The notes under the pieces were generated by a model. That model did not search any database and was not told the origin of the DNA. It saw only the letters and a list, made by a program, of their open reading frames with translations. A stretch of DNA of 40,958 nt, taken from Microthrixaceae bacterium (GTDB lineage Bacteria > Actinomycetota > Acidimicrobiia > Acidimicrobiales > Microtrichaceae). The position numbers were made by a program, and so were the translations under genes. Positions 7,468 to 17,012 of the stretch are shown one piece after another. The stretch spans positions 1 to 40,958 of the forward strand of contig JAIBBP010000118.1 in the NCBI GenBank assembly GCA_019694615.1. The letters run 5' to 3'. How positions within the stretch are numbered: position 1 is the stretch's first letter; the number at the start of each line of letters is the position of its first letter.

Positions 7468-7541
7468 CGGGTTGTGGCTCAGCTTGGTAGAGCGCTGCGT
7501 TCGGGACGCAGAGGTCGGGAGTTCAAATCTCCCCAACCCGA
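7468..7541 (+). tRNA. tRNA-Pro (CGG anticodon)
   Basis: The 74-nt cloverleaf is complete: acceptor arms CGGGTTG (7468-7474) and CAACCCG (7534-7540) with discriminator A, a D-arm with AGCTTGGTAGAGC, an anticodon stem CTGCG/CGCAG enclosing TTCGGGA (anticodon CGG, reading CCG), and a T-arm with the GTTCAAATC loop. CCA is not encoded (ACAG follows), so the CCA-adding enzyme at 29003-30283 would be needed for maturation. Confidence 0.95.
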
Positions 7542-7566
7542 CAGCACCGACGTCGTCGCGGTCCCC

Positions 7567-8334
7567 TCATGGTGCCGGCTCCTCCCGAGGCACACCGGTC
7601 GGATGCGCGGGGATCGCGTCGCGCAGGTCGCCGACCAGCTCGATGAGTTCGGCCATCACCACGTCGGCGATTTCGCGCACGACTTCTTTGGGAGGCTCCC
7701 GCCGGCCGTTGGCGAGTGCGAGCACGTCGACCGGCGCACCGACGCTGACCTCGACGTTCGGTCGCCGGATCAGATTCCACACCAACCCGAGAACGGCCAA
7801 GCGGCGACCGACGACCTCGTGTGCGCCCACCATCGCAACGGGAACGATCGGGGCGCCGGTGCGCAACGCGAGGCGCACCGCTCCGGTCTTCGCTCGCTCG
7901 GGCCACATCGCTGGATCACGCGTCAGGCGACCCTCGGGGTACAACCCCACGGCCTCGCCGTGAGCGAGCGCCTCCGCGGCAGCGTCGAGCGAGGACGACG
8001 CGTCGGTCGTTCCCCTCGCCACGGGGATAAATCCGAGGCGACGCATGACCGAGCCGACCAGCGGAATGCGGAACACTCCCTTCGCAGCCAGCATGCGAAG
8101 CGATCGACCCTGCCGGCGGCACGCGTGAATCAGCAGCAGTCCGTCAGCGAGGCTGGTGTGGTTCGAGATCACGATCACCGGCCCACCGGGCAGGCGACGC
8201 GCGAGCTCGGATCGTCCGCGGTGCTTCGCAACCTGAACCCTGCTCGTCACGCCTACCGCCGCAGCGATGACCGTTGCGATCACGCTGTAGATCACCACGC
8301 CGGAACGCCCCGGATGACGCCAGTTGACGCTCAT
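7567..8334 (-). CDS. 1-acyl-sn-glycerol-3-phosphate acyltransferase family (PlsC-like)
   Basis: A 255-residue membrane-anchored acyltransferase. An N-terminal hydrophobic segment (about 12-30) is followed by the catalytic HX4D motif in NHTSLAD (H59, D64) and the glycerol-phosphate binding EGR in LYPEGRLTR (134-136). PlsC proteins acylate lysophosphatidate at the inner membrane face; lyso-lipid variants of the family also exist, so the exact acceptor is uncertain. The ATG at 8334 is preferred over longer frames because GGGGGTT precedes it and the N-terminus then begins with the membrane anchor. It ends 26 bp from tRNA-Pro, convergent with it. Confidence 0.87.
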   Translation of the reverse strand: MSVNWRHPGRSGVVIYSVIATVIAAAVGVTSRVQVAKHRGRSELARRLPGGPVIVISNHTSLADGLLLIHACRRQGRSLRMLAAKGVFRIPLVGSVMRRLGFIPVARGTTDASSSLDAAAEALAHGEAVGLYPEGRLTRDPAMWPERAKTGAVRLALRTGAPIVPVAMVGAHEVVGRRLAVLGLVWNLIRRPNVEVSVGAPVDVLALANGRREPPKEVVREIADVVMAELIELVGDLRDAIPAHPTGVPREEPAP

Positions 8335-8443
8335 GTGGAACCCCCGACCGCCATCGAGGCCGAGGATATCGCCGGGTGGAACTCCGAATCTCCCTCGATA
8401 GCGTGACCGCGCCCCGAGATCGGGCCACACCCTGGAGGAAGAG

Positions 8444-8920
8444 ATGAAGCTTCGCAACGCCGTCGCCGGACTCACGATCATCGCGACCGCGACGCTCAGC
8501 GCGTGTGCGCCCGAGTGGGGTGCCGGAACCCCAACTCCACCCACACCCCCCGGCACCAGCCAGTCGACGTCGATCATCTACGCTGGTCCCCGTGGCACCT
8601 GCGATCAGGAGAAGGTGCTCGTCGGGGCCCGCGTCCGACCCTGCCAGGGTCTCGCCAATCCGACGGCCAAGGTGATCGTAACGTCGAAGGTCCTCGACCC
8701 GATCTGCGTCGACTTCTACGGGTACTACCCGATCACGAGTGTCATCGGCACCGCGAAGCAGGGAAGTTCGGCCCCGCGACCGTTGACTCAGGTCGACACC
8801 ACTCCCGGAACGCCGGCTTTCGATACCGGCTTCAACGTCGACGACGGTCCGATCACGGTCAACATCACCGACCTGCGCGTCAACACGGCCGGCGGGCTGG
8901 TCTGCGGCTGGTTCGGCTGA
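8444..8920 (+). CDS. Secreted lipoprotein of unknown function
   Basis: A 158-residue protein with a type II signal peptide: basic MKLRN, a hydrophobic core, and the lipobox LSAC with acylated Cys21. A Thr/Pro-rich linker follows (about 26-42), then a domain with four cysteines (in GTCDQ, RPCQG, PICVD and LVCGW) that probably form disulfides outside the membrane. I do not recognise the domain. Start supported by GGAGG 5 bases upstream of the ATG. It is convergent with the M23 peptidase gene, separated by 48 bp. Confidence 0.8.
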   Translation: MKLRNAVAGLTIIATATLSACAPEWGAGTPTPPTPPGTSQSTSIIYAGPRGTCDQEKVLVGARVRPCQGLANPTAKVIVTSKVLDPICVDFYGYYPITSVIGTAKQGSSAPRPLTQVDTTPGTPAFDTGFNVDDGPITVNITDLRVNTAGGLVCGWFG

Positions 8921-8968
8921 CCTGCCACGCGCTGAGCCCGAACCCAAACTTCGAAGACTCCTCACAGC

Positions 8969-9889
8969 TCATGTAACGGCGACCAGTTCGCAGCGCAGGC
9001 GGGCGGACCCGCCGCCCGCACCAGCGTTGTGCGCGATCACGCACACCCGGTGGGTGCCGGCGGTCATCGCGTCGACCGTGAGGTCGAATCCGTGGGCGGG
9101 CCCTCTGCCAAACCGATCGACGAGATCGGGCCGGTCACCGTCCGCCGTTCCGACCGACGCTGGAGTTCCGTCGACGTAGATGCTGATCACCACCGAATCG
9201 GCGACGACGGCGTCGATGGCCCATCCACGAACCAGAAGCCGTCCCGGTTCCGCCGACACCAGCTCGTCGACGACGCCGAACGGCACGGTGAGACTCACCT
9301 CGCTCAAGGGCGCCACTGGTGCCGCTCGCAAGCTGCTGTACGCGTTGGCCGCGCCGCCGTCAGGGTGACGGAGTTCGAAGTGCAGGTGCGATCCGGTCGA
9401 CTCGGCGTTGCCGGAATCTCCCACGAACCCGATGGTTTCGCCAGCCTTCACGCGCTGACCTACACGAATGCCGTCGGCGAAGGCCTGCTCGAAAATGTTG
9501 GCGCCGTCGTCGGTGCCGGGGCTGTCGTTGTTGAGGTGGATGTAGACGTACTGCCACCCATCCGCATCAGTGAGCCGCAGCATGTTCCCGGCCGAACCGT
9601 CATTGGAATGGCGGACGAAGGTCACGGTGCCGTCGACGACAGCTACGACGGCGACCCCTTTGGGGGCCATCAGGTCCTGGCCCTCGTGCGCCCTCCCACC
9701 GGATCTCGCTGCTCCGTGCGTGTCGGAGAATCTCACGGCCGTTGCCAGGGGGAACACCATCGTCCTCGTCGGCGCCTCCGAGGGTGCGGCCACCGGCGGG
9801 CCGGCCACGCAGGCGGTGGCGAACGGCCCTCCGATCGACAGTATGAGGACGGTCACAACGCGAACGGCGCGACGGGACTGCGATGGCAT
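8969..9889 (-). CDS. M23 (LytM-type) metallopeptidase lipoprotein
   Basis: A 306-residue exported protein. The N-terminus is a signal peptide ending in ATAC, a possible lipobox (Cys27). The LytM domain spans about 45-190, with zinc ligands H68 and D72 (HEGQD), then H118 (YVYIHLN) and the HLH pair H168/H170; all ligands are present, so it is likely an active peptidoglycan endopeptidase. The C-terminal 95 residues form a separate beta-rich module (RGWAID, RPDLVDRFG, HGFDLTV), a type seen in many actinobacterial secreted proteins and of unknown role. ATG start at 9889 in a divergent-free context, 99 bp downstream of the methyltransferase stop on the same strand. Confidence 0.88.
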   Translation of the reverse strand: MPSQSRRAVRVVTVLILSIGGPFATACVAGPPVAAPSEAPTRTMVFPLATAVRFSDTHGAARSGGRAHEGQDLMAPKGVAVVAVVDGTVTFVRHSNDGSAGNMLRLTDADGWQYVYIHLNNDSPGTDDGANIFEQAFADGIRVGQRVKAGETIGFVGDSGNAESTGSHLHFELRHPDGGAANAYSSLRAAPVAPLSEVSLTVPFGVVDELVSAEPGRLLVRGWAIDAVVADSVVISIYVDGTPASVGTADGDRPDLVDRFGRGPAHGFDLTVDAMTAGTHRVCVIAHNAGAGGGSARLRCELVAVT

Positions 9890-9988
9890 CGACTCTCCGA
9901 TGATCGTTGAGCGACATCCATCGGCCGGAACAGCCCTCCGACTTGAGGCGATCGGTCGCGATGCGTCCGACCCGAGGGCAGTCGACGA

Positions 9989-11239
9989 TCAGTGGACAGT
10001 CGCGAACAACGACGTGAGATACCCGCCGTATGCGAAACCGATCGGATGGTCGATCGGATGGCCGGTCTCGACACGGTTGGCGAGTTCGACTCCTGCGGAT
10101 CGGGCGCCCGCCGCGACTGCCTCCCGCAGCTGAGCAGCGTCGACCCGAGCGGAACACGACGACTGAAGGTAGGTCCCGCCCGGCTCGACCAACGACAGAC
10201 CCAGCTCCGCGAGGCGCTGATATGCGTCGAGGGCCACGCGATGGTCCCGGGCGCGCTGGGCGAACGATGGCGGGTCGACGACAACGACGTCGTAGGAGTT
10301 CCCGCGGCGCCGAAGCTCGCCCATCACCTCGAACGCGTCACCGACCATCGTCCGGTGCCGCGCCCCAGCGACGGCGCGACGGTTCCGGTTGTGCGCCATG
10401 TTCGCCTCAGCGGTTGCGAGCGACCGGCGGCTGAGATCCACACTCGTCACGTCGACTGCCCCACCGGCCGCCGCGTGGACCGAGAATCCGCCGGTGCAGG
10501 CGAACACGTCGAGAACCCGACGATCTCGGGCGCGCCGCCCGATCTCTGTCCGATTGTCCCGCTGATCCAGGAAGTGACCGGTCTTCTGGCCACCGACGAC
10601 GTCGGCTTCGAATCGGAGACCCTGCTCGAGGAACACGATCGGGGCTGATGGTTCCTCCCCGAGCACGGTAACGCCGCTCGTCAACATGTGGGGGGTGCTG
10701 CGCTGAACGTTGCGGCTCGCACGCAACACCACGCGATCAATGCTCAGTGAGGCCGTCCCCTCAGTGGCCAAGACCGCCGGAAGCACATTCCGGAGATGTG
10801 CGAGCCAGGCCGTCGTGTAGAGCTTCACCACAGCGGTCGTGTCGTACACGTCGACCACCAGTCCGGGAAGTCCATCGTTCTCTCCGTGGATCAACCGGAG
10901 TCCGGTCGTGTCCCCACGGTCCAGGAGGGCTCGCCGACGATCCACCGCAGCGTCGGTCCTAGCTCGCCAGAAGCTGTCGTCGATCGGGACCGGTTTGCCA
11001 GTGTGCAGGACCCGCAGTCGGATGGGAGATGTCGGATCCCAGAGCCCGATTGCTACGAACTCTCGACGATCGTCGAATACGACGGCGAGGTCACCGGCGG
11101 AGGGGTCGCGGCTCACCGAGCGGATGGACGACTCGAAAACCCAGGGATGTCCGCCACGAATCTGCCGGACCGCGTCCTTGGTGACACGGATCGCCGCCCG
11201 GTGGGTGGCGGGGATCGGCAACATCGTCAACAGGTTCAC
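9989..11239 (-). CDS. RlmI-like class I SAM-dependent rRNA methyltransferase
   Basis: A 416-residue protein with an N-terminal PUA domain (about 15-90), a linker, and a Rossmann methyltransferase domain; motif I is VLDVFACTGGFS, motif IV VVVDPPSFA, and SCS matches the conserved cysteine segment of the RlmI/RlmK group that makes 5-methylcytosine in 23S rRNA. FLDQRDNR is the family signature. The target nucleotide is inferred from E. coli RlmI and may differ. The GTG at 11239 follows a TACGGT element by 9 bases; an ATG five codons later is a possible alternative. Divergent from the CAP-domain gene. Confidence 0.88.
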   Translation of the reverse strand: MNLLTMLPIPATHRAAIRVTKDAVRQIRGGHPWVFESSIRSVSRDPSAGDLAVVFDDRREFVAIGLWDPTSPIRLRVLHTGKPVPIDDSFWRARTDAAVDRRRALLDRGDTTGLRLIHGENDGLPGLVVDVYDTTAVVKLYTTAWLAHLRNVLPAVLATEGTASLSIDRVVLRASRNVQRSTPHMLTSGVTVLGEEPSAPIVFLEQGLRFEADVVGGQKTGHFLDQRDNRTEIGRRARDRRVLDVFACTGGFSVHAAAGGAVDVTSVDLSRRSLATAEANMAHNRNRRAVAGARHRTMVGDAFEVMGELRRRGNSYDVVVVDPPSFAQRARDHRVALDAYQRLAELGLSLVEPGGTYLQSSCSARVDAAQLREAVAAGARSAGVELANRVETGHPIDHPIGFAYGGYLTSLFATVH

Positions 11240-11248
11240 GATCGCCGA

Positions 11249-11254
11249 ACCGTA
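11249..11254 (-). promoter_or_regulatory. Probable -10 element of the RlmI-like gene
   Basis: TACGGT on the minus strand, 9 bases before the GTG start, without a ribosome binding site. Confidence 0.35.
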
Positions 11255-11298
11255 GCCCGCGCCCGAACTTGTTCAAGATCGGTTCGAGGCGGCGCCGA

Positions 11299-11304
11299 TA
11301 GCTT
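11299..11304 (+). promoter_or_regulatory. Probable -10 element of the CAP-domain gene
   Basis: TAGCTT on the plus strand, only 4 bases before the GTG at 11309; compatible with a leaderless transcript but at short spacing. Confidence 0.3.
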
Positions 11305-11308
11305 CTTC

Positions 11309-11788
11309 GTGACTCGCTCCTCAACTTCGCACTCCAGCTGCCGACGTCAAGCGATCCGCCTGGTCGCCGCCGTCGTTGCCCTGTTCGCTCTCGTGTCCTC
11401 GACCTCGGCCTGCGAGTCGATCGACGCCGAACGCAACGAGGTGTTCAACCTGGTGAACCGCACCCGCGCCGAGAACGGCCTTCCGCAGCTGAAGCACGAC
11501 GTCATCCTCGACATCAAAGCCGACAACTGGGCGCAGAAGCTGCGCAACGTGTGCAGCCTGTCCCACTCGAAGCTGAGTGACGGTGCACCGAAGCAGTGGC
11601 TGAAGCTGGGCGAGAACGTCGGCTACGGCGGAACCATCGCACAGATCCACGGCGCCTACCTGGACTCACCGGGACACCGAGCGAACATTCTCGATCCGGC
11701 TTACAACTCGATGGGCACCGCGGCTGTCTGGGGCGACTGCGACGGCCAGCACCGTGTGTTCACCGTCCAGGTCTTCATGAAATCCTGA
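11309..11788 (+). CDS. Secreted CAP (SCP/PR1-like) domain protein
   Basis: A 159-residue exported protein: signal peptide (about 1-32, ending STSA), then a small CAP domain. Diagnostic segments are NLVNRTRAENGLPQL, ILDIKADNWAQKL, HSKL, GENVG and SPGHRANIL, which supply the His/Glu pair of the CAP cavity. Bacterial CAP proteins are secreted and their function is mostly unknown. The GTG start gives the whole signal peptide. The gene is 70 bp from the divergent RlmI-like gene and 26 bp upstream of the MazG-like gene. Confidence 0.83.
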   Translation: MTRSSTSHSSCRRQAIRLVAAVVALFALVSSTSACESIDAERNEVFNLVNRTRAENGLPQLKHDVILDIKADNWAQKLRNVCSLSHSKLSDGAPKQWLKLGENVGYGGTIAQIHGAYLDSPGHRANILDPAYNSMGTAAVWGDCDGQHRVFTVQVFMKS

Positions 11789-11802
11789 CCAGTGGGGTCC
11801 CG

Positions 11803-11808
11803 TAGCCT
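11803..11808 (+). promoter_or_regulatory. Probable -10 element of the leaderless MazG-like transcript
   Basis: TAGCCT lies 6 bases before the ATG at 11815; the two are joined by GCGACG, with no ribosome binding site. Confidence 0.5.
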
Positions 11809-11814
11809 GCGACG

Positions 11815-13159
<1,345 letters not shown>

Positions 13160-13197
13160 TCAGGCTCGGTCGCTGCGCTCCCTGCTCCGCTCCGGTA

Positions 13198-13214
13198 CCT
13201 CGGCGGGTCCGAGG
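13198..13214 (-). terminator. Hairpin immediately after lysC
   Basis: CCTCGG and CCGAGG enclose a 5-base loop, starting 6 bases beyond the lysC stop. It could terminate or attenuate lysC transcription before asd; there is no T-run. Confidence 0.4.
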
Positions 13215-13220
13215 CCTGTA

Positions 13221-13706
13221 TCAGTACTCGGACTTGTCGAGCTCGTATGCGGCGTGCAGGACTGCCACGGCCTGCTCAGCCTGGTCCTGGTCAACAACGC
13301 AGCTGATCCGGATGGCGGAGGTCGAGATCATCTCGATGTTGATGCCCGCCTCGGCGAGGCATTCGAACATCGAGGCGGCGATTCCCGGGTTCGACTTCAT
13401 CCCGGCCCCGATGACGCTCACACGAGCGATACCAGGCTCGGCAGCGAACTCGCGGATGCCCAGCTCGGGCTGCACGGCCGCCACGACCCGCATCGACTCG
13501 TCCAGATCGGCGTGGGGAACGGTGAAGGAGATGTCGGTGACTCCCTCCGCGCTGGCGTTCTGCACGATCATGTCGACGTTCACGCCGTGGTCGGCAAGCG
13601 AGCGGAACAACCGCGCCGCGACCCCGGGCTGGTCGGCGACGCCGCTAACGGTGACCTTCGCCTCGCTGAGGTCATGGGTGATCGCCCGGACAGTCGCTTG
13701 CTCCAT
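13221..13706 (-). CDS. lysC: Internal-start beta (regulatory) subunit of aspartate kinase
   Basis: In frame with lysC, ATG codon 247 (MEQATVRAITHD) is preceded by AGGAGG at an 8-base spacing, a better ribosome binding site than most genes here have. Starting there yields 161 residues holding only the two ACT domains. The position matches the known beta-subunit start of Corynebacterium glutamicum aspartokinase, as I recall it. That the internal start is used is inference. Confidence 0.6.
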   Translation of the reverse strand: MEQATVRAITHDLSEAKVTVSGVADQPGVAARLFRSLADHGVNVDMIVQNASAEGVTDISFTVPHADLDESMRVVAAVQPELGIREFAAEPGIARVSVIGAGMKSNPGIAASMFECLAEAGINIEMISTSAIRISCVVDQDQAEQAVAVLHAAYELDKSEY

Positions 13707-14444
13707 GGTGGGGTCCTCCTCGACGACCCACGTGCCCGGCTCCCACGTGAAAGCCGATCGCACGTGCAGTTTCACTCCGTGGCGAACGGCGTACTCCACC
13801 GAACGCATCGCCGGCTTCGGACAGCCCGTCGCCGTCATCTCCAGCAGCTCGTCGAAGCTGATGGTGTTCATCTTTCGAGCTTCGGGCACCACTCTGGGAT
13901 CGGTGGTGAACACACCGGAGACGTCGGTGTAGAGCTCACAGGCGTCGGCTCCGAGCGCTTTCGCGAGCGCGACCGCGGTCGTGTCCGATCCCCCCCGTCC
14001 GAGGAAGGTGACGTCGTTATCGGTCGACACGCCCTGCGCTCCGGCAACCACGGGGACCCGCCCTGCCTCGACGGCTCGGCGGATTCGGTCGGCGCGGACC
14101 TCGAGGATCTTCGCGTCGGTGTGGTTGGTGTCGGTCAGGAAACCCGCCTGACTCCCGGTGTAGCTCTCCGCCTCGACACCGAGGTCGTGCAGCGCCATGC
14201 ACACCAGGGCGATGGCCTTCCGCTCGCCCGCCGTGATGAGCATGTCCATCTCGCGACCCGGACGTGTGCCGGAAACCTCCGACGCGACCCGCAGGAGATC
14301 GTCGGTTTCTTTGCCCATCGCCGACACCACGAGCACGATCTCGTCGCCGCGGCGTCGGCATCGAGCGACGTGATCAGCAACGAGTCGGATCCGCTCAGGG
14401 TCGCCGACGGAGGTTCCGCCGAATTTCTGGACGAGTCGAGCCAC
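13221..14444 (-). CDS. lysC: Aspartate kinase
   Basis: A 407-residue aspartokinase that phosphorylates aspartate, the first step of the lysine/threonine/methionine pathway. The kinase domain begins with KFGGTSVGD, followed by the substrate loop GRGGSDTTA; two ACT domains fill the C-terminal 160 residues (SEAKVTVSGVADQPG and IARVSVIGAGMKSNPG) and would bind lysine/threonine for feedback control. GTG start at 14444 preceded by TACATT at 8 bases. An in-frame internal start at 13706 with its own ribosome binding site would make a separate ACT-only beta subunit, as in Corynebacterium and Bacillus alpha2beta2 enzymes. Divergent from the cyclophilin gene. Confidence 0.95.
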   Translation of the reverse strand: MARLVQKFGGTSVGDPERIRLVADHVARCRRRGDEIVLVVSAMGKETDDLLRVASEVSGTRPGREMDMLITAGERKAIALVCMALHDLGVEAESYTGSQAGFLTDTNHTDAKILEVRADRIRRAVEAGRVPVVAGAQGVSTDNDVTFLGRGGSDTTAVALAKALGADACELYTDVSGVFTTDPRVVPEARKMNTISFDELLEMTATGCPKPAMRSVEYAVRHGVKLHVRSAFTWEPGTWVVEEDPTMEQATVRAITHDLSEAKVTVSGVADQPGVAARLFRSLADHGVNVDMIVQNASAEGVTDISFTVPHADLDESMRVVAAVQPELGIREFAAEPGIARVSVIGAGMKSNPGIAASMFECLAEAGINIEMISTSAIRISCVVDQDQAEQAVAVLHAAYELDKSEY

Positions 14445-14452
14445 GGACGCTG

Positions 14453-14458
14453 AATGTA
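14453..14458 (-). promoter_or_regulatory. Probable -10 element of the leaderless lysC transcript
   Basis: TACATT on the minus strand, 8 bases before the GTG at 14444, with no ribosome binding site. Confidence 0.45.
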
Positions 14459-14535
14459 GCCGACCCGATCCAGCCTGATTCCGGTGGCGACGGAGGTGAA
14501 CGGCACGTGACTGCTGATTCGTCGCGCCGCGTTGG

Positions 14536-14541
14536 TACGCT
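14536..14541 (+). promoter_or_regulatory. Possible -10 element of the cyclophilin gene
   Basis: TACGCT on the plus strand, 10 bases before the ATG at 14552; no ribosome binding site is visible. Confidence 0.35.
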
Positions 14542-14551
14542 GCCCGGCGCT

Positions 14552-15382
14552 ATGGGAACCGACAAACGCGCTCGTCAGAAAGAGATGTCCCGGACCCGTG
14601 CCGAAGAGGCACGGAAGGAGGCGGCGGCACTCGCTCGCCGCAAACGGGTCATCAACCTGTCTCTCGTCACTCTTGTCGTCGCTGCCCTCGTGGCCCTCAT
14701 CGTGTTCGTTTCGGGCGACGACGATTCCACCGACACCGCAGCCGAGGACGACACCACTACGACACAACCCGCCGCCACAACGACGCCCGGTGACGGGGCC
14801 GCCACAACGGTCGCACCTGTCGCCATCGGTACTGCTGAGTGCCCCGCCGCGGATGGAACCTCTGAGCGGATGGAGACGTTCGACGGTGCCCCCAAGATGT
14901 GCATCGATCCCACCAAGGCCTACTCCGCTGAGGTCGAGACCAGCGAGGGCAACTTCACGATCTCGCTCGACGCCGCGAAGGCGCCGAACACCGTCAACAA
15001 CTTCGTGTTCCTGTCGCGCTACCACTTCTACGACGGCGTGATCTTCCACCGCATCATCAAGGACTTCATGTTCCAGGGTGGTGACCCCGAGGGCACCGGA
15101 ACGGGCGGTCCGGGCTACGAGTTCAACGACGAACTCCCCCAGCAGGGCGAGTACCAGAAGTACTCGGTGGCGATGGCGAACTCCGGTCCGAACACCAACG
15201 GAAGCCAGTTCTTCGTGATCACCGGCGACCAGGGTGTGAGCCTGCCCCCGAGCTATTCGCTGTTCGGCCAGGTGGTCGACGGAACCGACGTGGCTGACAG
15301 GATCGGTGTCGTCGAGACGGGCGCGGCGGACAAGCCCGTGAAGGACGTGACGATCGAGAAGATCACGATCACCGAAGGGTGA
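14552..15382 (+). CDS. Membrane-anchored cyclophilin-type peptidyl-prolyl isomerase
   Basis: A 276-residue protein with a basic cytosolic start, one membrane anchor (about 33-54), a Thr/Asp-rich linker (about 55-92), and an extracytoplasmic cyclophilin domain (about 122-275). Cyclophilin landmarks are FHRIIKDFMFQGGDP (catalytic Arg167), a GTGTGGPGY loop, SVAMANSGPNTNGSQFFV and LFGQVVDG. It should catalyse proline isomerisation of exported proteins. The gene ends 9 bp from the convergent S51-like gene. Confidence 0.9.
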   Translation: MGTDKRARQKEMSRTRAEEARKEAAALARRKRVINLSLVTLVVAALVALIVFVSGDDDSTDTAAEDDTTTTQPAATTTPGDGAATTVAPVAIGTAECPAADGTSERMETFDGAPKMCIDPTKAYSAEVETSEGNFTISLDAAKAPNTVNNFVFLSRYHFYDGVIFHRIIKDFMFQGGDPEGTGTGGPGYEFNDELPQQGEYQKYSVAMANSGPNTNGSQFFVITGDQGVSLPPSYSLFGQVVDGTDVADRIGVVETGAADKPVKDVTIEKITITEG

Positions 15383-15391
15383 GGGGCTGAC

Positions 15392-16078
15392 TCAGCGGGT
15401 GGTCGTCACCTCGTGCAACGGCCCGAGATCGTCGATTTCGACTCGAACGCCGTTGCGGTAGGCGACGACGGCCCCGACGCCTTCGACCCGCCATGCGCCA
15501 TCGGCCCACACCAGTGCGGTCGACTCCTCGATGCCGACCACGGCCATCTCTCGGGGAGCCAGCGAGACCGTTCGGTGCAGCTTGTCACCGGACCACAGGT
15601 TGAATCGCGGGATGACGGTCATCGCGTCCAGGAAGTCCAAGCCAACGGTGAACGCTCCACCCCGAGCGTCGACCATGTAGGTCGAGAGGACAGACGCGCC
15701 CTCGGCGCTCCCGGCGACCACACCGCCTCGATGCCACACGCCCACGATGCCGTCCCAGACCGGGGTATCCTTCAACACCGACCTGAGGTGCATCGGTGAT
15801 CCTCCGCCGATGTAGACGAACGACGCCGACGACAGCGCGTCAGCGGCTCCCGGTGCGAGGGCGTCGGCGCGGCGGTAGACATCGAGCACATCCACCGACG
15901 CGCCCAGTGAGGCGAACCATTCCGTCGCCCGGTCGATCTGGAGTTGCGGCTGCTCATAGGCCGCAGCGGTCGGCACGACCACAACCTGCGTCCCACCACT
16001 ACGCTCCAGGAGTTCGGCGTCGAACACGCAGCCCTCGGTCCACTCCGCGCCGCCGACCAACGCCAACGTTCCACTCAT
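15392..16078 (-). CDS. Peptidase S51/cyanophycinase-like protein lacking catalytic residues
   Basis: A 228-residue class I glutamine-amidotransferase-like protein of the S51 group (peptidase E, cyanophycinase). The fold is clear from VYIGGGSPMHL, the nucleophile elbow region and DARGGAFTVGLDF. However, where active members have G(T/S/W)SAGA the sequence reads GSAEGA (123-128), leaving Ala125 at the nucleophile, and the histidine expected in VIPHH reads Arg158 (VIPRF). Both changes argue against serine peptidase activity; it may bind a ligand only. Start ATG with AGGAGG upstream. Divergent from the dehydrogenase gene. Confidence 0.8.
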   Translation of the reverse strand: MSGTLALVGGAEWTEGCVFDAELLERSGGTQVVVVPTAAAYEQPQLQIDRATEWFASLGASVDVLDVYRRADALAPGAADALSSASFVYIGGGSPMHLRSVLKDTPVWDGIVGVWHRGGVVAGSAEGASVLSTYMVDARGGAFTVGLDFLDAMTVIPRFNLWSGDKLHRTVSLAPREMAVVGIEESTALVWADGAWRVEGVGAVVAYRNGVRVEIDDLGPLHEVTTTR

Positions 16079-16122
16079 CTGCTCTGCCTCCTGAAACTTG
16101 CCCTCGGAACGCTACTCCCCAG

Positions 16123-16128
16123 TAACTT
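16123..16128 (+). promoter_or_regulatory. Probable -10 element of the leaderless dehydrogenase transcript
   Basis: TAACTT lies 8 bases before the ATG at 16137, with no ribosome binding site. Confidence 0.45.
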
Positions 16129-16136
16129 TGCGCCCC

Positions 16137-16988
16137 ATGATCAAGCGTGTGGGGATTTGTGGTTCGGGCATCATGGGATCGGGCATCGCCGAGGTTGCCG
16201 CGAAGGCCGGCTTCGAGGTGGTCCTGCGGTCGCGCAAGCAGGAGACTGCTGACGCCACGGTCGCGAAACTCGAGAAGTCCCTGGCCAAACAAGTCGAGCG
16301 CGGCAAGCTCACCGAGGAGGACCGGGTAGCAATCCTCGGTCGAGTCACCGGCACGGCCCACCTCGGCGACCTCGCCGACTGCGACCTCGTCATCGAGTCG
16401 GTCGTCGAGGATCTCGCCACCAAGAAGGACCTCTTCGTCGAACTCGACAACGTGGTGAAGCGAGACGCGATTCTCGCCACCAACACGTCGACGCTGCCCG
16501 TCGTCGAGATGGCGGTCGCAACCGGGCGCCCGGATCAGGTCGTGGGCGTCCACTTCTTCAACCCGGCGCCGGCGATGTCGCTCGTCGAGATCATCGCTCC
16601 GCTCACGGCGTCAGCCGAGACCACGGCCGCGGTGACCGCGTTTGCTACGGCGTGCGGCAAGAACCCAGTCGCGGTCCAGGATCGCGCCGGATTCATTGTC
16701 AACGCACTGCTCTTCCCCTACCTCAACAACGCGGTGCGGATGCTCGAGAATCGAATCGCGAGCCGTGACGACATCGACACTGCGATGAAGGGTGGCTGCA
16801 ACTTTCCGATGGGTCCGCTCGCGCTCCTCGATCTCGTGGGCCTCGACACCTCCGTCGCCATCCTCGATGCCCTGTACGACGAGTTCCGTGACCCGAACTA
16901 CGCGACGGTGCCGCTGCTCCGCCGGATGGTCTCCGCGGGCCACCTCGGCCGTAAGAGCGGCCAGGGCTTCTACGACTACAGCCGGTAG
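16137..16988 (+). CDS. 3-hydroxyacyl-CoA (3-hydroxybutyryl-CoA) dehydrogenase
   Basis: A 283-residue NAD(P)-dependent dehydrogenase with the Rossmann loop GSGIMGSG (9-16), the catalytic His139 in VHFFNPAPAMSLVEI, and the C-terminal helical domain with AGFIVNALLFPYLN and LGRKSGQGFYDY. Length and motifs match PaaH/Hbd-type enzymes that interconvert 3-hydroxyacyl-CoA and 3-oxoacyl-CoA. No beta-oxidation partner is adjacent, so the exact pathway is open; aat follows after 24 bp on the same strand. An upstream ATG at 16098 would only add a promoter-region peptide. Confidence 0.92.
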   Translation: MIKRVGICGSGIMGSGIAEVAAKAGFEVVLRSRKQETADATVAKLEKSLAKQVERGKLTEEDRVAILGRVTGTAHLGDLADCDLVIESVVEDLATKKDLFVELDNVVKRDAILATNTSTLPVVEMAVATGRPDQVVGVHFFNPAPAMSLVEIIAPLTASAETTAAVTAFATACGKNPVAVQDRAGFIVNALLFPYLNNAVRMLENRIASRDDIDTAMKGGCNFPMGPLALLDLVGLDTSVAILDALYDEFRDPNYATVPLLRRMVSAGHLGRKSGQGFYDYSR

Positions 16989-17012
16989 CGCCGATCAAGG
17001 CCTACCACGACC

